Notes: generated by a model not told the origin, from the letters alone. Positions 16,057 to 25,223 are shown, counted from the stretch's first letter. The stretch: DNA of 38,242 nucleotides from an uncultured Acidimicrobiales bacterium (GCA_938015295.1 CALLQB010000129.1:1-38242), one strand, 5' to 3'. Made by a program: numbers and translations.

Positions 16057-17364
16057 ATGCTCGATGCAAATCCTCAACGACAAGCTCTGGTAGATCGCTT
16101 GTCGACCCGCGAACCGGAACCGCCGGCCGAGATGACCGTGCCCGAGACAATGTCGGTGCTCGCCCGCTATATGCCCATTGTGCTTGCGGCAGCGCTGGCC
16201 ATCGGCGCGCTCACCTTTGTCATTTCGAGCATGCAAACGAAGCAGTTTGATGCCAACGGTCGCCTTGAGCTGTCGACCCAGGTTGACTATTACGACATCG
16301 ACGGCAAGCGTTTCGCTGCCGACACCTTCCTAAAAAGCGACGAGACTATCGCAACAATCAATGCCTTTGCCAGCAGCATTGGTACCGAAATTCTTGCTAT
16401 TCGGGTCGATCTTCCGCCTGATTCAAAGGGCATCGATGTCAACGTCAGCGCCACCACAGCTACGGGCGCGTCAGCGGTTACCGACGAGCTCCTTTCGATG
16501 GCAGCCGCCAACGACGATGCCAAGCGCGCAGAGACAATCGATACCGCACGCGAGGGCATCCGCGCACTCATGGATCGCCTCGAAGGCGAAATGGCCGACC
16601 TCGACGCACAGATCTCTGATGTGCTCACGCAGCAAGAGACGGCTACCAATACCGAACGGAACCAACTTCAAGACAAGCTCAACCAGCTCCAACGCGATCG
16701 CAACACACGCCAGGATCAACGCAACCAGTACCAGCGCGAGATCGACAACCTCGAACTCGACCTCGACTACCGCCGCGCCAATCTTGAGGTCGCCTGGAAG
16801 GCACTGACACCAGTCGACGCTTCCCGCCCGAAGCCGGCTCGAAACGGACTCCTCGGTTTCCTGCTTGGCGGCATGATGGGCGCCGCAATGGTGATGGTGT
16901 TCTTCCGAGATCGTGCTCGCGTCAGTGACAGTGAGCGCCTCGGCGCCCATTTATCAGCTCCGGTGCTTGCCGAGTCGTCGCCTTCACTGTCCGCCGCCGA
17001 GCTTATGCCAGCGTCGATTGCTATCGATCGGCGTGCTTCGGGCCAACGAGTTGGCGCTTTGAGCCTTGCCGATGCCGCAGTCGACCAAGAGGCGGCGAAG
17101 ACGCTCAACATGCTCACAGCACAGCGGATGGACGAGGTCACCCGCACGCACTGGCTACAGGTTCCTCCAGGAACACCGGGCGCACCGTGGATCGTTGCCT
17201 GCGGCGATATGGACAGCGCCGATTCGGCTGCCTACCTCAACATGGTCGACTCGGTCATCCTCACAACGCTCAAAGGCAAGGTTTCGGTCCGCAGAGCGCA
17301 CGCCGCAGCCTCTCGCCTGCGGGCTCTCGGCATCGACGTTCTCGGCGTCGTTGTCGTGTCATGA
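16057..17364 (+). CDS. Chain-length determinant (Wzz-like) protein fused to a degenerate BY-kinase tail
   Basis: This 435-residue membrane protein probably controls polysaccharide chain length. Helix 1 is around residues 45-65 (YMPIVLAAALAIGALTFVI). A periplasmic alpha/beta region and a long Gln/Asn/Arg-rich coiled coil (about residues 165-255) come next. Helix 2 (GLLGFLLGGMMGAAMVMVFF) and a cytoplasmic tail complete it. The last ~60 residues (WIVACGDMDSADSAAYLNMV..., ending ALGIDVLGVVVVS) align by eye with the end of CpsD/CapB tyrosine kinases. The P-loop and the tyrosine cluster are absent, so this tail is not an active kinase. The start is ATG at 16057 with GCGAGG nine bases upstream; an in-frame TTG at 16006 is less likely. 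The stop overlaps the next ATG by four bases. Confidence 0.75.
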   Translation: MLDANPQRQALVDRLSTREPEPPAEMTVPETMSVLARYMPIVLAAALAIGALTFVISSMQTKQFDANGRLELSTQVDYYDIDGKRFAADTFLKSDETIATINAFASSIGTEILAIRVDLPPDSKGIDVNVSATTATGASAVTDELLSMAAANDDAKRAETIDTAREGIRALMDRLEGEMADLDAQISDVLTQQETATNTERNQLQDKLNQLQRDRNTRQDQRNQYQREIDNLELDLDYRRANLEVAWKALTPVDASRPKPARNGLLGFLLGGMMGAAMVMVFFRDRARVSDSERLGAHLSAPVLAESSPSLSAAELMPASIAIDRRASGQRVGALSLADAAVDQEAAKTLNMLTAQRMDEVTRTHWLQVPPGTPGAPWIVACGDMDSADSAAYLNMVDSVILTTLKGKVSVRRAHAAASRLRALGIDVLGVVVVS

Positions 17365-18641
17365 TCACCGACGCGCCCCAGGAAACACCAGCACAATCCC
17401 CGTTCGCGCTCAACTGGCTACCCCGCGAGATCAGGTCAATCATCCCAACGCCGCTCATGCTGGCGGTGGTGTTCACCGTGATTCTGGTGCCGCTCGACTT
17501 CGCCGCGGTGTTCCAGCTCGGCGATATCGACGGCAGCCTCACTACCCGAGGTTGGCTGCTCCGCATGCTAATGGCTGGCGGGCCGCTACTTTTTCTAGTG
17601 AACGATCCCGGTCGTGCGTTTGAACGGATGACCCGACACCCCATCGTCGGGCTGACCTTGGCGTTGACGTGGAGCGTACTGACTATCCCTTGGTCGATAG
17701 AGCCAAAGCTGAGTCTCGTAGCTGCCGTTTCGTTCTCATGCACCCTTTGTTGGCTGGTAACAGCGGTCGACCGCTCTGGCTGGGAAGCTTTCGAACGAGC
17801 CGCGACATTTGGTCTACTGCTCTTTGTGACCTGGGCCATCGCCACCGACATCATGGGCAAGGGTGTTGTCGACAACCCGGGCATAGCGTCGATCGACTTC
17901 GGCCGCCTCAAAGGCATTGCCCTACATCCAAATACCCTCGGCGCAGCTTCGGCGATCTTGGTACTGATGTCTCTCGCCACGATCGAACGACAGCGAGCCG
18001 TGCCATGGCTGCCGATTATCGCTTTGCCGGTTGGCTGCATTGCACTTGTCTGGACCCAAAGCCGCACCGCACTTCTCGGCCTTTTGATCGCCGTAGCGTT
18101 TGCGATTGTTCCTCGTGCTTTGCGCGGCGTGCTTCTTATCTCGATGTTTGGTGTGCTGGTGTTTATCGCTGCGTTTGGTGGTTTCGAGGGCGAAACTTGG
18201 CGAGATCTCAGTCGGGCACCTGAAGACGCGACCGAGGTCAGTGGCCTCTCTGGTCGTCCCGATCTGTGGGGCGAGACAATCAAGGTAATCGGCAATCGTC
18301 CTGTCCATGGCTACGGCATCGGCACCGCACCCGAGGTGTACCGCGAGACCGGCGTAGCGATGCGTACCGGTTGGGATCCGCCCGATGCCCACAACGAATA
18401 CCTCCAAAGCACGCTCACCATGGGCGTCGTGGGTTTGTTCTTCGTCTTATGGAGTCTCGTTGGCTACTGGCGTGCATCACGGCTTCGACCAGACAAATGG
18501 CGCGATGCTGCGGTGGTAATGGTGCTGGCCGGAAGTTTCACTGAATCGGTTCTCTTGGCCTTCTTACCTTCGCTCACGTTTGTGGTCATCGTTGCCGCAC
18601 TTGCTTCGGCGAGCAATCCTCAGGAAACCGTTCGGTCATGA
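17361..18641 (+). CDS. O-antigen ligase/polymerase-like (Wzy/WaaL family) membrane protein
   Basis: This 426-residue polytopic membrane protein has about ten hydrophobic segments. Family marks are an internal RLKGIALHPNTLG, the WTQSRTALLGLLIAVAFAI helix and a large extracytoplasmic loop. The loop contains SGRPDLWGETIKVIGNRPVHGYGIG and, later, DAHNEYLQSTLTMGVVGL. Loop arginine and histidine residues of this kind are essential in WaaL and Wzy enzymes that join undecaprenyl-linked glycans. It may polymerise repeat units or ligate a glycan; sequence alone does not decide. It is co-translated with the chain-length protein upstream and with a GT2 gene downstream (four-base overlaps both sides), which supports one polysaccharide operon. 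Confidence 0.85.
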   Translation: MITDAPQETPAQSPFALNWLPREIRSIIPTPLMLAVVFTVILVPLDFAAVFQLGDIDGSLTTRGWLLRMLMAGGPLLFLVNDPGRAFERMTRHPIVGLTLALTWSVLTIPWSIEPKLSLVAAVSFSCTLCWLVTAVDRSGWEAFERAATFGLLLFVTWAIATDIMGKGVVDNPGIASIDFGRLKGIALHPNTLGAASAILVLMSLATIERQRAVPWLPIIALPVGCIALVWTQSRTALLGLLIAVAFAIVPRALRGVLLISMFGVLVFIAAFGGFEGETWRDLSRAPEDATEVSGLSGRPDLWGETIKVIGNRPVHGYGIGTAPEVYRETGVAMRTGWDPPDAHNEYLQSTLTMGVVGLFFVLWSLVGYWRASRLRPDKWRDAAVVMVLAGSFTESVLLAFLPSLTFVVIVAALASASNPQETVRS

Positions 18642-19537
18642 GCAGCGGTTGGATTCCGAGCGCGACGCACCCACAAGATCCCTATGCCGTAGTGATCATT
18701 CCTGCCCACAACGAAGCTGACACCATCACACGCTGCCTCATCGCCGTGCTCGATGACCCCAACCGCGATGCGCTAGATGTCGTTGTGGCCACCAACGGAT
18801 GCACCGACAACACCGCAGACCTCGCGGCCGCAATCGGCCACCCGGTTCGAATCCTCGACAGCCCGATTGCCGGCAAGGGAGCCGCCCTCAACATGGCGCT
18901 AGCGCACACTGCCGATGTGACGCGAATCTACGTCGACGCCGATGTCGTCGTCAGCCCAGGAGCGATCACTGCGGTTGTTGAAACGATCAACCGAACTGGG
19001 GCAATGGCTGCGGCGCCGAGAATCGTGTTCGACACAGACAACTGCAGCCGACCCGCACGCCTCTATCTGCAGACGTGGGCCAAGGCCGACTATTTCACCG
19101 AGGGCCATGTCGGAACCGGCCTCTATGCGATCTCGGCTGAGGGCCACAAACAAATCCCGACGTTTGACGACCTGTTTGCTGAAGATCTGCTGCCGATCCA
19201 ACGATTTACGCCCGAGCAGCGGGTCACGGCCAGCCAAGCAACGTTTCAGCCGCTCTTTCCTCGAAACCTGCGCGACCTGATTCGGGTGCAAATGCGACAA
19301 CAGGTTGGCGTCATCGAATTTTATGAGTGGTTGGACGCCAACGGCGAAGAGCCCAACCTTGACTCGCTCGACCGCTTGTGGATTCGCAAACTGCTTCGAG
19401 ACCCCACCCAGTGGGCTGGCGTGGCGCTGTATGCCCCACTTCGTGTCGTCATCCAAGTCGGCGCGAAATGGAAGCGTCGCTTCGGGACCCGCACATGGAC
19501 ACGCGACGAAACGTCACGCCAGTCCGTCACCGCCTGA
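18638..19537 (+). CDS. Family 2 glycosyltransferase
   Basis: This 299-residue GT-A fold enzyme has the nucleotide-binding start AVVIIPAHNEADTITRCL. The loop NGCTDNT and the donor-metal motif DAD at about residues 99-101 (YVDADVVVSPGAI) follow. A C-terminal half with the acceptor-site EDL (FAEDLLPIQRF) completes the catalytic region. There are no obvious membrane helices except a weakly hydrophobic C-terminal segment. It probably adds a sugar to the lipid-linked repeat unit of the surface polysaccharide made by this locus; donor and acceptor cannot be told. It overlaps the upstream Wzy-like gene by four bases. Confidence 0.88.
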   Translation: MSSGWIPSATHPQDPYAVVIIPAHNEADTITRCLIAVLDDPNRDALDVVVATNGCTDNTADLAAAIGHPVRILDSPIAGKGAALNMALAHTADVTRIYVDADVVVSPGAITAVVETINRTGAMAAAPRIVFDTDNCSRPARLYLQTWAKADYFTEGHVGTGLYAISAEGHKQIPTFDDLFAEDLLPIQRFTPEQRVTASQATFQPLFPRNLRDLIRVQMRQQVGVIEFYEWLDANGEEPNLDSLDRLWIRKLLRDPTQWAGVALYAPLRVVIQVGAKWKRRFGTRTWTRDETSRQSVTA

Positions 19538-19543
19538 CTTACC

Positions 19544-20533
19544 ATGGCACGCGTCGAGGGAACCTCGTTCCGCCAGAACTCGCCCGGCATCGTTGCAGTA
19601 TGTATTGCGACCTTCTCGCGTCCCGAGCAGCTCCGGTTGCTCCTCGACGATCTCACTGGGCAATCGTTCGCCCCCGGGTGGGCGCCTGCCGAGCTACTGA
19701 TCGTCGTAGCAGACAATGCTTTAGAGGGGTCTGCCAAGCCTGTGGTCGATGCCTATGAGGAAGCCTCGCCGCACACGGTGGTGTACGTCCATGAGCCGCA
19801 ACGCGGCGTTGTGCACGCTCGCAACGCCAGCGTGCGTGAGGCCCGACGACTCGGCGCCGATTGGTGTGCGTTTATCGATGACGACGAACGACCGGTTGCC
19901 ACCTGGCTCAGTTGCTTGCTTGAGACGGCCCGACAAACCGGCGCCTCAGCAGTCGCCGGGCCGGTACCAGAGCGGTTTAGCTATACGCCGCCGGCCTGGT
20001 ACGTCGCTGCTGGCTTCGATGAGCCCGAAACGTATCCGACCGGATCGACCGTTCAGCGATTCGGCGTTGGAAATCTCGTGGTCTCGATGGGTGCTCTCGA
20101 GGATGTGGCGTCCCTAGCACCTGGGCCTACATCCACGGCCTACTTTGATGTGCGGTTCAACAGCACCGGAGGCGAGGACCTCTTCCTCGGCGAACAGCTC
20201 AAACGCACAGGGCACCGAATGGTTTGGTGCGACGAAGCAGTTGCAACCACCGACGTCCCCTCCAACCGGGTTCAGGTTCGGTGGGTGATGAAGCGCCAGT
20301 TCAACGCCTATCGCAACTATTCACGGGCGCTTCGCCTAGCCAATGGCAGGCAACCCTGGGGCGAGCTCGGGCGCAGCGCTGGACGCCTAGTAGAAGCTGC
20401 CGGGCGGGTCGCTGGCGGACTTATCGCCCGCGACCGCGGAGCGGTTGCTGCCGGTCTACACATTGGTGCTGGCGCCCTCGGCAAGTTCGCAGGAACCCTC
20501 GAGCGAGGCTCGAAAGCTGGTTGGTGGGACTAA
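19544..20533 (+). CDS. Family 2 glycosyltransferase
   Basis: This 329-residue glycosyltransferase has the start VAVCIATFSRPEQLRLLLDDL. Next comes a characteristic RGVVHARNASVREAR stretch, the metal motif DDD in CAFIDDDERP (about residue 108), and GGEDLFLGEQLKRTGHRM as the catalytic-base region. The last ~60 residues are a basic, helical, partly hydrophobic tail that may attach the protein to the membrane. It is the last plus-strand gene of the 16057-20533 operon, starting six bases after the previous stop. It ends only 16 bases from the end of the convergent WecG/TagA gene, with no hairpin between them. Confidence 0.87.
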   Translation: MARVEGTSFRQNSPGIVAVCIATFSRPEQLRLLLDDLTGQSFAPGWAPAELLIVVADNALEGSAKPVVDAYEEASPHTVVYVHEPQRGVVHARNASVREARRLGADWCAFIDDDERPVATWLSCLLETARQTGASAVAGPVPERFSYTPPAWYVAAGFDEPETYPTGSTVQRFGVGNLVVSMGALEDVASLAPGPTSTAYFDVRFNSTGGEDLFLGEQLKRTGHRMVWCDEAVATTDVPSNRVQVRWVMKRQFNAYRNYSRALRLANGRQPWGELGRSAGRLVEAAGRVAGGLIARDRGAVAAGLHIGAGALGKFAGTLERGSKAGWWD

Positions 20534-20549
20534 TCAGCAGCTGCGTTTG

Positions 20550-21506
20550 TTAGTCCCGGTCGACCGATCGAAGTCGTGGACGGTCCTGTTGGTTACGAAT
20601 TCCCTGTGTCGTCGAGCGGCGGAAGCGAACATCGATGACCTCTTTTGCCCACACCGGCACGAGGAAGATCGGTTCAAGGAGATACCGCTGCCACAACCGT
20701 TTCGGCTCGGAGCACAAGCGATGGATCCACTCGACGCCGTACTTGCCCATCCAACGAGGGGGCGTCGGAATCAGACCGGCGACGTAATCCATGCCAGCGC
20801 CGACCGTGACAGTCACCGGCACCTTCAGGGAGCGACGATTGTCGGCCACCCAGACTTCCTGGCGGGGCATACCCATTCCGATCAAGACGACGTCGGCCTC
20901 GAAGTCATTGATTTTTTCGATGACAGCCTGCGATTCGGGTGAGCCCGATGTCGCATCAAAGTAGCCATCGTGACCTTCGAGTTCGAGCGCCGGGAAACGT
21001 TTGCGAAGGACGTCGCAACCGAGGCTGAGAGCCTCGGGCGTCCCGCCAAGAAAGAATACTTTCCACCCACGGTCTTGGGCGAGACCAAGCAAGCTGTCGT
21101 ACCAGTCGAGATAGGTGTTTCGATGACTGCGATCGACCGCGCCGCCGAGGAGGCGACCTTGCACAACAAAGGGCATGCCGTCGATGTAAGCGACGTCGGC
21201 AGAGGTGTAGGCGGTTCGAACCGACTCGTGACGTTGTTGCAAATACGCACTGTGGAGGTTCTGGTGAAATATCGTGAGGGGCAGGCGGGACTTCACGTGG
21301 GTAGCTATGAGGTCGAGCATGTCGCTGCTGGTTATCGCAGTAACATCAACGCCAAAAATTCGGCGCCGCTCCAACGGTTCGACGTGCACAGGGCGGAGCC
21401 GGCGCGACAAATCGGTGGTCCCCGGGCACCTGCCGTCAGGGTGGGGCAGGTCAGGCCGGGAACAGCATGTCCTGCGGGGCAGGATGCCGTGGTCGGTCTT
21501 GGTCAT
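20550..21506 (-). CDS. WecG/TagA/CpsF-family glycosyltransferase (GT26)
   Basis: The protein has up to 318 residues. The GT26 core starts near residue 49 (RRIFGVDVTAITSSDMLDLI). It contains HQNLHSAYLQQR, the catalytic-site segment DVAYIDGMPFVV, KVFFLGGTPEALSLGCDVL, a GYFD segment, DVVLIGMGMPRQEVWV and a C-terminal GVEWIHRLCSEPKRLWQRYL. These enzymes transfer a UDP-linked sugar (typically N-acetylmannosamine or its uronate) to an undecaprenyl-diphosphate-linked acceptor in teichoic acid or exopolysaccharide synthesis. The C-terminal amphipathic Arg-rich tail is typical of the membrane-binding end. The N-terminal ~40 residues are not family-like; the true start may be GTG near 21389. It is transcribed against the rest of the polysaccharide operon. 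Confidence 0.88.
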   Translation of the reverse strand: MTKTDHGILPRRTCCSRPDLPHPDGRCPGTTDLSRRLRPVHVEPLERRRIFGVDVTAITSSDMLDLIATHVKSRLPLTIFHQNLHSAYLQQRHESVRTAYTSADVAYIDGMPFVVQGRLLGGAVDRSHRNTYLDWYDSLLGLAQDRGWKVFFLGGTPEALSLGCDVLRKRFPALELEGHDGYFDATSGSPESQAVIEKINDFEADVVLIGMGMPRQEVWVADNRRSLKVPVTVTVGAGMDYVAGLIPTPPRWMGKYGVEWIHRLCSEPKRLWQRYLLEPIFLVPVWAKEVIDVRFRRSTTQGIRNQQDRPRLRSVDRD

Positions 21507-21800
21507 ATGGCGGATCGCTAACTTCTTTGGGGGGAAAATACGCTTCTTGAAATCTTAAACTCGCAAGCAACGAATGAGATTGAAATTCATTGAAATGTAT
21601 TAACAACTATTGTGCCTGATCGAACATTCGGACGCAAGGTCTGGACGCACTACCCGCCGCACAACACTCACCCTAGGCGCGCATTGCACGGCCTGCCAGA
21701 CCGGCCCGCCCCGGCCATCTCAACCGATTGGGATGTCCCCAGGGCGCTTTGGGGGGTTTTCCCAGCAGACGAGGGGGTACATTGCTGGCTCAATGGAGAC
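21507..21800. promoter_or_regulatory. AT-rich divergent intergenic region
   Basis: This 294-bp region lies between the divergently transcribed WecG/TagA-like and acyltransferase genes. Positions about 21530-21610 are markedly AT-rich compared with the window and contain a -10-like TATTAA at 21598-21603. No convincing -35 box was found at the proper distance. An open frame runs through part of it in phase with the acyltransferase, but the sequence there is not family-like. Promoters for both genes are inferred from position. Confidence 0.35.
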
Positions 21801-23123
21801 ATGAGCAACACCGCATCCCTCCAGACACGTTCCACGCCCAAAGGATCGCTTGCCGATCTGGCCAGCGCAGCCAAGCCCGATCGAAACCGCGCCGTCGACT
21901 TCTATCGAGCGATCGCCATGCTGGCGGTGGCGTTTGGTCATTGGGCAGCCATCGCGACGAGCGTCGACGCTAACGGCGAACCCTCTGCCGGAAACGCTCT
22001 CGAATATGCGCCGTCCATGTCGTGGGTCACCTGGCTCTTTCAAGTAATGCCGCTCTTCTTCGTGGTCGGCGGCTTCTCCAGTGCCATGTCGCTCGACAGC
22101 CACTTCGCCAAGAGCGACAGCCGCCACCAAGATTGGATTGCCGCACGTCTTCGCCGGATGGTGGCCCCCGCCATAACACTCGCCACAACGTGGACCGTGC
22201 TGCTTATCGGCGGCTACATGACCGGCATCGGCGCCCTGATCGGCGCCGGAGCGGCAGCCGCAGCGATTCCGCTGTGGTTCCTCAGTAACTACACCATCGA
22301 TACCGCCATTGCGCCGTTTGTGCTGCCCCGCTTTCGCCAAAATCCCCGCCTGTTCGCCGTCGGCGCAATCGGTGTCTTTGTGGGGCTCGAAGCGCTGCGT
22401 TTCAGTGAAATCCCGGTCTTGCATCATCTTGCGCACCTCAACTGGGTACTCGGTTGGCTGCTGTTTCAGGTTGCTGGCTTCGCCTGGCGCGACGGCATGC
22501 TGCCGACCGGCGCTCGTCTTGCCGCAATCTCGGCAGGCCTTTGGACCGCTGCGGTCGCTGCGGTCACACTCGGCCCATGGCCAACCGCAATGGTGCACTT
22601 TCCCGGCCTGGAGAATTCGCCAACCCATCCCCCCTCGCTCGCACTCATGCTCTTCGGCGCCGCCTACAGCTCGACCGCCATCTTGTTTGCCCCACGCATC
22701 AGCGCCTTCCTTGCCCGCAACAAGTCGGCATGGTCGGCCGTGGTCGGAGCGAACGCCGTGGCCATGTCGGTATACCTGTGGCACATGACTGCAGCCATCG
22801 GCGCTGTACTCATCCTGTGGGGTCTTGGATGGCTTCCGACCGCCGAGGTCGGCACGTTCGCTTGGTGGCTGCAGAAGTTGCCGATGTTCGGTCTGGCGAC
22901 ACTTATTCTTGCTGGCATTGTCGCCAAGGTAGCCAAGGTCGAACAAGCAGCGCTACTGGCCCCCCGCACCCCGTGGAAGGGCGGCATGGTTTCGATCTTC
23001 GGTGTAGCAGCGTTGCTCTCTGCATCGCTAAAGATGTGGGCAAGCGGCAGCGTGGTGATTGTAGCGATCTGCATCGCTACCGTGCTCGCCACTTGGCACG
23101 GCGCCCTCAAGACTCGGGCGTGA
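21801..23123 (+). CDS. Acyltransferase 3 (OafA/NolL-like) integral membrane protein
   Basis: This 440-residue membrane acyltransferase has about ten to eleven helices. The N-terminal family motif is RNRAVDFYRAIAMLAVAFGHW, with the catalytic-type His in the first helix. FFVVGGFSSAMSL and an Arg-rich cytoplasmic loop (RLRRMVAPAI) follow, both typical of the family. It would O-acylate a sugar of the surface polysaccharide made by the upstream locus, or a lipid, using acyl-CoA (inference). The ATG at 21801 (MSNTASLQ) is chosen because the earlier in-frame sequence is not family-like. Confidence 0.85.
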   Translation: MSNTASLQTRSTPKGSLADLASAAKPDRNRAVDFYRAIAMLAVAFGHWAAIATSVDANGEPSAGNALEYAPSMSWVTWLFQVMPLFFVVGGFSSAMSLDSHFAKSDSRHQDWIAARLRRMVAPAITLATTWTVLLIGGYMTGIGALIGAGAAAAAIPLWFLSNYTIDTAIAPFVLPRFRQNPRLFAVGAIGVFVGLEALRFSEIPVLHHLAHLNWVLGWLLFQVAGFAWRDGMLPTGARLAAISAGLWTAAVAAVTLGPWPTAMVHFPGLENSPTHPPSLALMLFGAAYSSTAILFAPRISAFLARNKSAWSAVVGANAVAMSVYLWHMTAAIGAVLILWGLGWLPTAEVGTFAWWLQKLPMFGLATLILAGIVAKVAKVEQAALLAPRTPWKGGMVSIFGVAALLSASLKMWASGSVVIVAICIATVLATWHGALKTRA

Positions 23124-23134
23124 ACGACCCGCTG

Positions 23135-24319
23135 TTACCCGGCTCGACTATTGAGCTCGGTGACATTCTCGAGCAAGATCCGCTTCTGGGCTGCCTTGTC
23201 GAATTCTTTGAGTTCGACAAGGTAGTCGAGCGGTTGCGGCATCCCTTCAATGTGGGGCCAGTCAGAGCCGAAGATCACTCGGTCGGCGCCCATCAGCTCG
23301 ACAATCTCGTGCACGTCATCTTCCCAGAACGGGTTCATCCACACATGCTGCTTGTAGCTCTCGACAGGGTCGACCTTGAAGTAGCCGGGGTACTTGCGTG
23401 AGGTCTGCTCGAGCTTTCGGAACAGCTGGGCAAGGAAGTCCGAGCCGTTCTCGACCGACGCGACTCGCAGGTTGGGAAATCGCTCGTACATGCGCTCGAA
23501 CGACATGGTGATGAGCCAGTCGAAGGCCGCTCGCTCGATGTTGAACGACTTGATGGTGGGTTTCCATGCACCACCTGCGCCGATGTCAGAACCAAAGCCG
23601 TCCTGCGCGTAGCCGTTGGTCTTGTAGCCGCTGTCGCCGGCATGAATCACGACGGTGACGCCGGCTTCGTTGGCCAGCGACCAGAAGGGGTCAAACATGG
23701 CGTCGCCAGGCGACTTGAAACCGTCGGCAGTGAACACTGGCGCTGGACGCATACAGACGACGGTGGCGCCTCGGTCAAGCGCCGTTTGCAACTCGGCCAC
23801 GGCGTGATCGACGTTTCCTAAGGCCATGTACGGAGCAGCAAAAATCTTGTTCTGGTAGTTGCAGCCCCAATCTTCTTCTAGCCAGGTGTTGAAGGCGGTA
23901 AAGAGGTGACTTACCGCATCGATGTCGGTGTGGAGCAGTTCCTCGTACAGCACCCCAAGGGTGGGAAAGAGCCAGACACCGGCGAGACCCTGTTCACCGA
24001 GCTTCGCGACGCGTGCGTCTCGGTTGATGTATTCGGCCGGAAGGGGCTCGCGTTCGCTCAGCATCTCGAGCGGTGAGCGTCCGTCGGGGTTACCGCGAAA
24101 GAAGTCGTGCAGTGCACCGGGCTTGGCAATGGGATCCCATGTGGGGTTCTTCACCGCATGGCTGACTCGGCCGCCCACCACGTGATGTTTACGACCGCCG
24201 ATGTCGCACCATTGCACACACCGAGCCGCCCACTTTGGGTCAACATGGCGCGTGAACGCGTCGAGCCCTTCGTAGTAGTGGTTGTCGGCGTCGAACGGCA
24301 GATAATCGAGTTCCAACAT
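23135..24319 (-). CDS. Amidohydrolase family 2 metal-dependent TIM-barrel hydrolase
   Basis: This 394-residue protein belongs to the ACMSD/LigW-related amidohydrolase-2 group. The N-terminal metal segment reads FDADNHYYE. The central histidine is in TVVIHAGDSGY, VASVENGSDFLAQLFRKLE follows, and the C-terminal metal/catalytic aspartate is in VIFGSDWPHIEG. Such enzymes decarboxylate or hydrolyse carboxylated ring compounds; close relatives in actinobacteria are numerous and mostly unassigned, so the substrate is unknown. ATG at 24319 is chosen over a longer frame because family sequence begins at MLELDYLPFDADNH; AAGG lies just upstream. It follows the N-demethylase gene by 19 bases in the same direction, so the two may be co-transcribed. 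Confidence 0.85.
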   Translation of the reverse strand: MLELDYLPFDADNHYYEGLDAFTRHVDPKWAARCVQWCDIGGRKHHVVGGRVSHAVKNPTWDPIAKPGALHDFFRGNPDGRSPLEMLSEREPLPAEYINRDARVAKLGEQGLAGVWLFPTLGVLYEELLHTDIDAVSHLFTAFNTWLEEDWGCNYQNKIFAAPYMALGNVDHAVAELQTALDRGATVVCMRPAPVFTADGFKSPGDAMFDPFWSLANEAGVTVVIHAGDSGYKTNGYAQDGFGSDIGAGGAWKPTIKSFNIERAAFDWLITMSFERMYERFPNLRVASVENGSDFLAQLFRKLEQTSRKYPGYFKVDPVESYKQHVWMNPFWEDDVHEIVELMGADRVIFGSDWPHIEGMPQPLDYLVELKEFDKAAQKRILLENVTELNSRAG

Positions 24320-24338
24320 GGGAGCAACCTTAACGTGG

Positions 24339-25220
24339 CTAAGCGGAACGCAGGTAGCTGATGAGCGCAGCGGCACGACCGTCGGCGTCCTTGGCACGCA
24401 AGCCGCGGTCGGTTGCGGCCGCGAGGTGATCGGCGACCTCCTCAGCCTTCGCCGGCCGGGCCAGCAGCGCAACCATCGGCGCGATCTGCGTCTTTATCGT
24501 AAAAACAATCGCCCCCGTTTCGGGGAGTCGCCGCAAAGTCTCTCGCTCTGACCTGATCCACAACGTGCCAGCGACACGGGGATCAGAGGTGTGCTGATGA
24601 ACGAACTTGACCGGCTGGTGGTAGTCGTCGATGTCGTGCACAAACCAGTTGCGCCGCCACGCCAGACGTCCAGGCCGCAGATTATCGAAGAAGGTGTCGA
24701 CCTTGGCCGCCAACAGCTCGGCGTAGCCGTCGGTCGGTTCGTGAATATCGAGCAGGCTGCCGCCGATTTTTTCGGCCATCGTCCACTGGTTACCGAACGC
24801 AAGGCTTCCGGCAGCCAACCGCCAAGAGCCGGGGCTGCCGGTTGCTTGGTCGGACCGGACCATCACCGACAGATCCTCGGCTACGAGCCGAGCAGCTGCG
24901 TCAATCGGATGTAGCCCAGGCTCTGGCTGCGCAGCGGTGTACTCGACGACGAGAGCGAGTAGCTCATGACACGCTGGTAGCGCACTGTCCTGCCACTGCA
25001 CGACCTCTGGATGGGCCGCAAGGATATCGAGTTTGGCCGACCGCTGTAGTTGGGTGAGATCGTCGACAGGAAACCATCGCGACAGGTCGAGGTTTCGGAG
25101 CCCCATCTTGAGGTCGGGCGGCCCGAGGTGGGTCGGCAACTCATCGAGCCACGAATAGTCGACGTGGTCGTGACCCCCAAGTGCTTCGGCAAGTCGGGTC
25201 TGTGTGACGAAGTCGGACAT
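24339..25220 (-). CDS. DUF3445 protein, haem-dependent oxidative N-demethylase-like
   Basis: This 293-residue protein matches the DUF3445 (HODM alpha-subunit) family, a PAS-like haem enzyme that oxidatively removes a methyl group from dimethylamine-type substrates. Family marks are MGLRNLDLSRWF, AARLVAEDLSVM, WRLAAGSLAFGNQW and the EK-G / IH-P pair (MAEKIGGSLLDIHEP). VDTFFDNLRPG, RRNWFVHD and a long conserved RSERETLRRLPETGAIVFTIKT follow. Partner reductase subunits known for HODM are not adjacent. It lies three bases after the aldose epimerase gene and 19 before the amidohydrolase on the same strand. The exact substrate is not determined from sequence. Confidence 0.8.
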   Translation of the reverse strand: MSDFVTQTRLAEALGGHDHVDYSWLDELPTHLGPPDLKMGLRNLDLSRWFPVDDLTQLQRSAKLDILAAHPEVVQWQDSALPACHELLALVVEYTAAQPEPGLHPIDAAARLVAEDLSVMVRSDQATGSPGSWRLAAGSLAFGNQWTMAEKIGGSLLDIHEPTDGYAELLAAKVDTFFDNLRPGRLAWRRNWFVHDIDDYHQPVKFVHQHTSDPRVAGTLWIRSERETLRRLPETGAIVFTIKTQIAPMVALLARPAKAEEVADHLAAATDRGLRAKDADGRAAALISYLRSA

Positions 25221-25223
25221 GAC

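Noticed and set aside
21720..22946. 408-codon open frame on the minus strand, opposite the acyltransferase
   Set aside because: The translation is rich in Gly/Arg/His/Asp without domain motifs; it is a shadow of the membrane protein gene.
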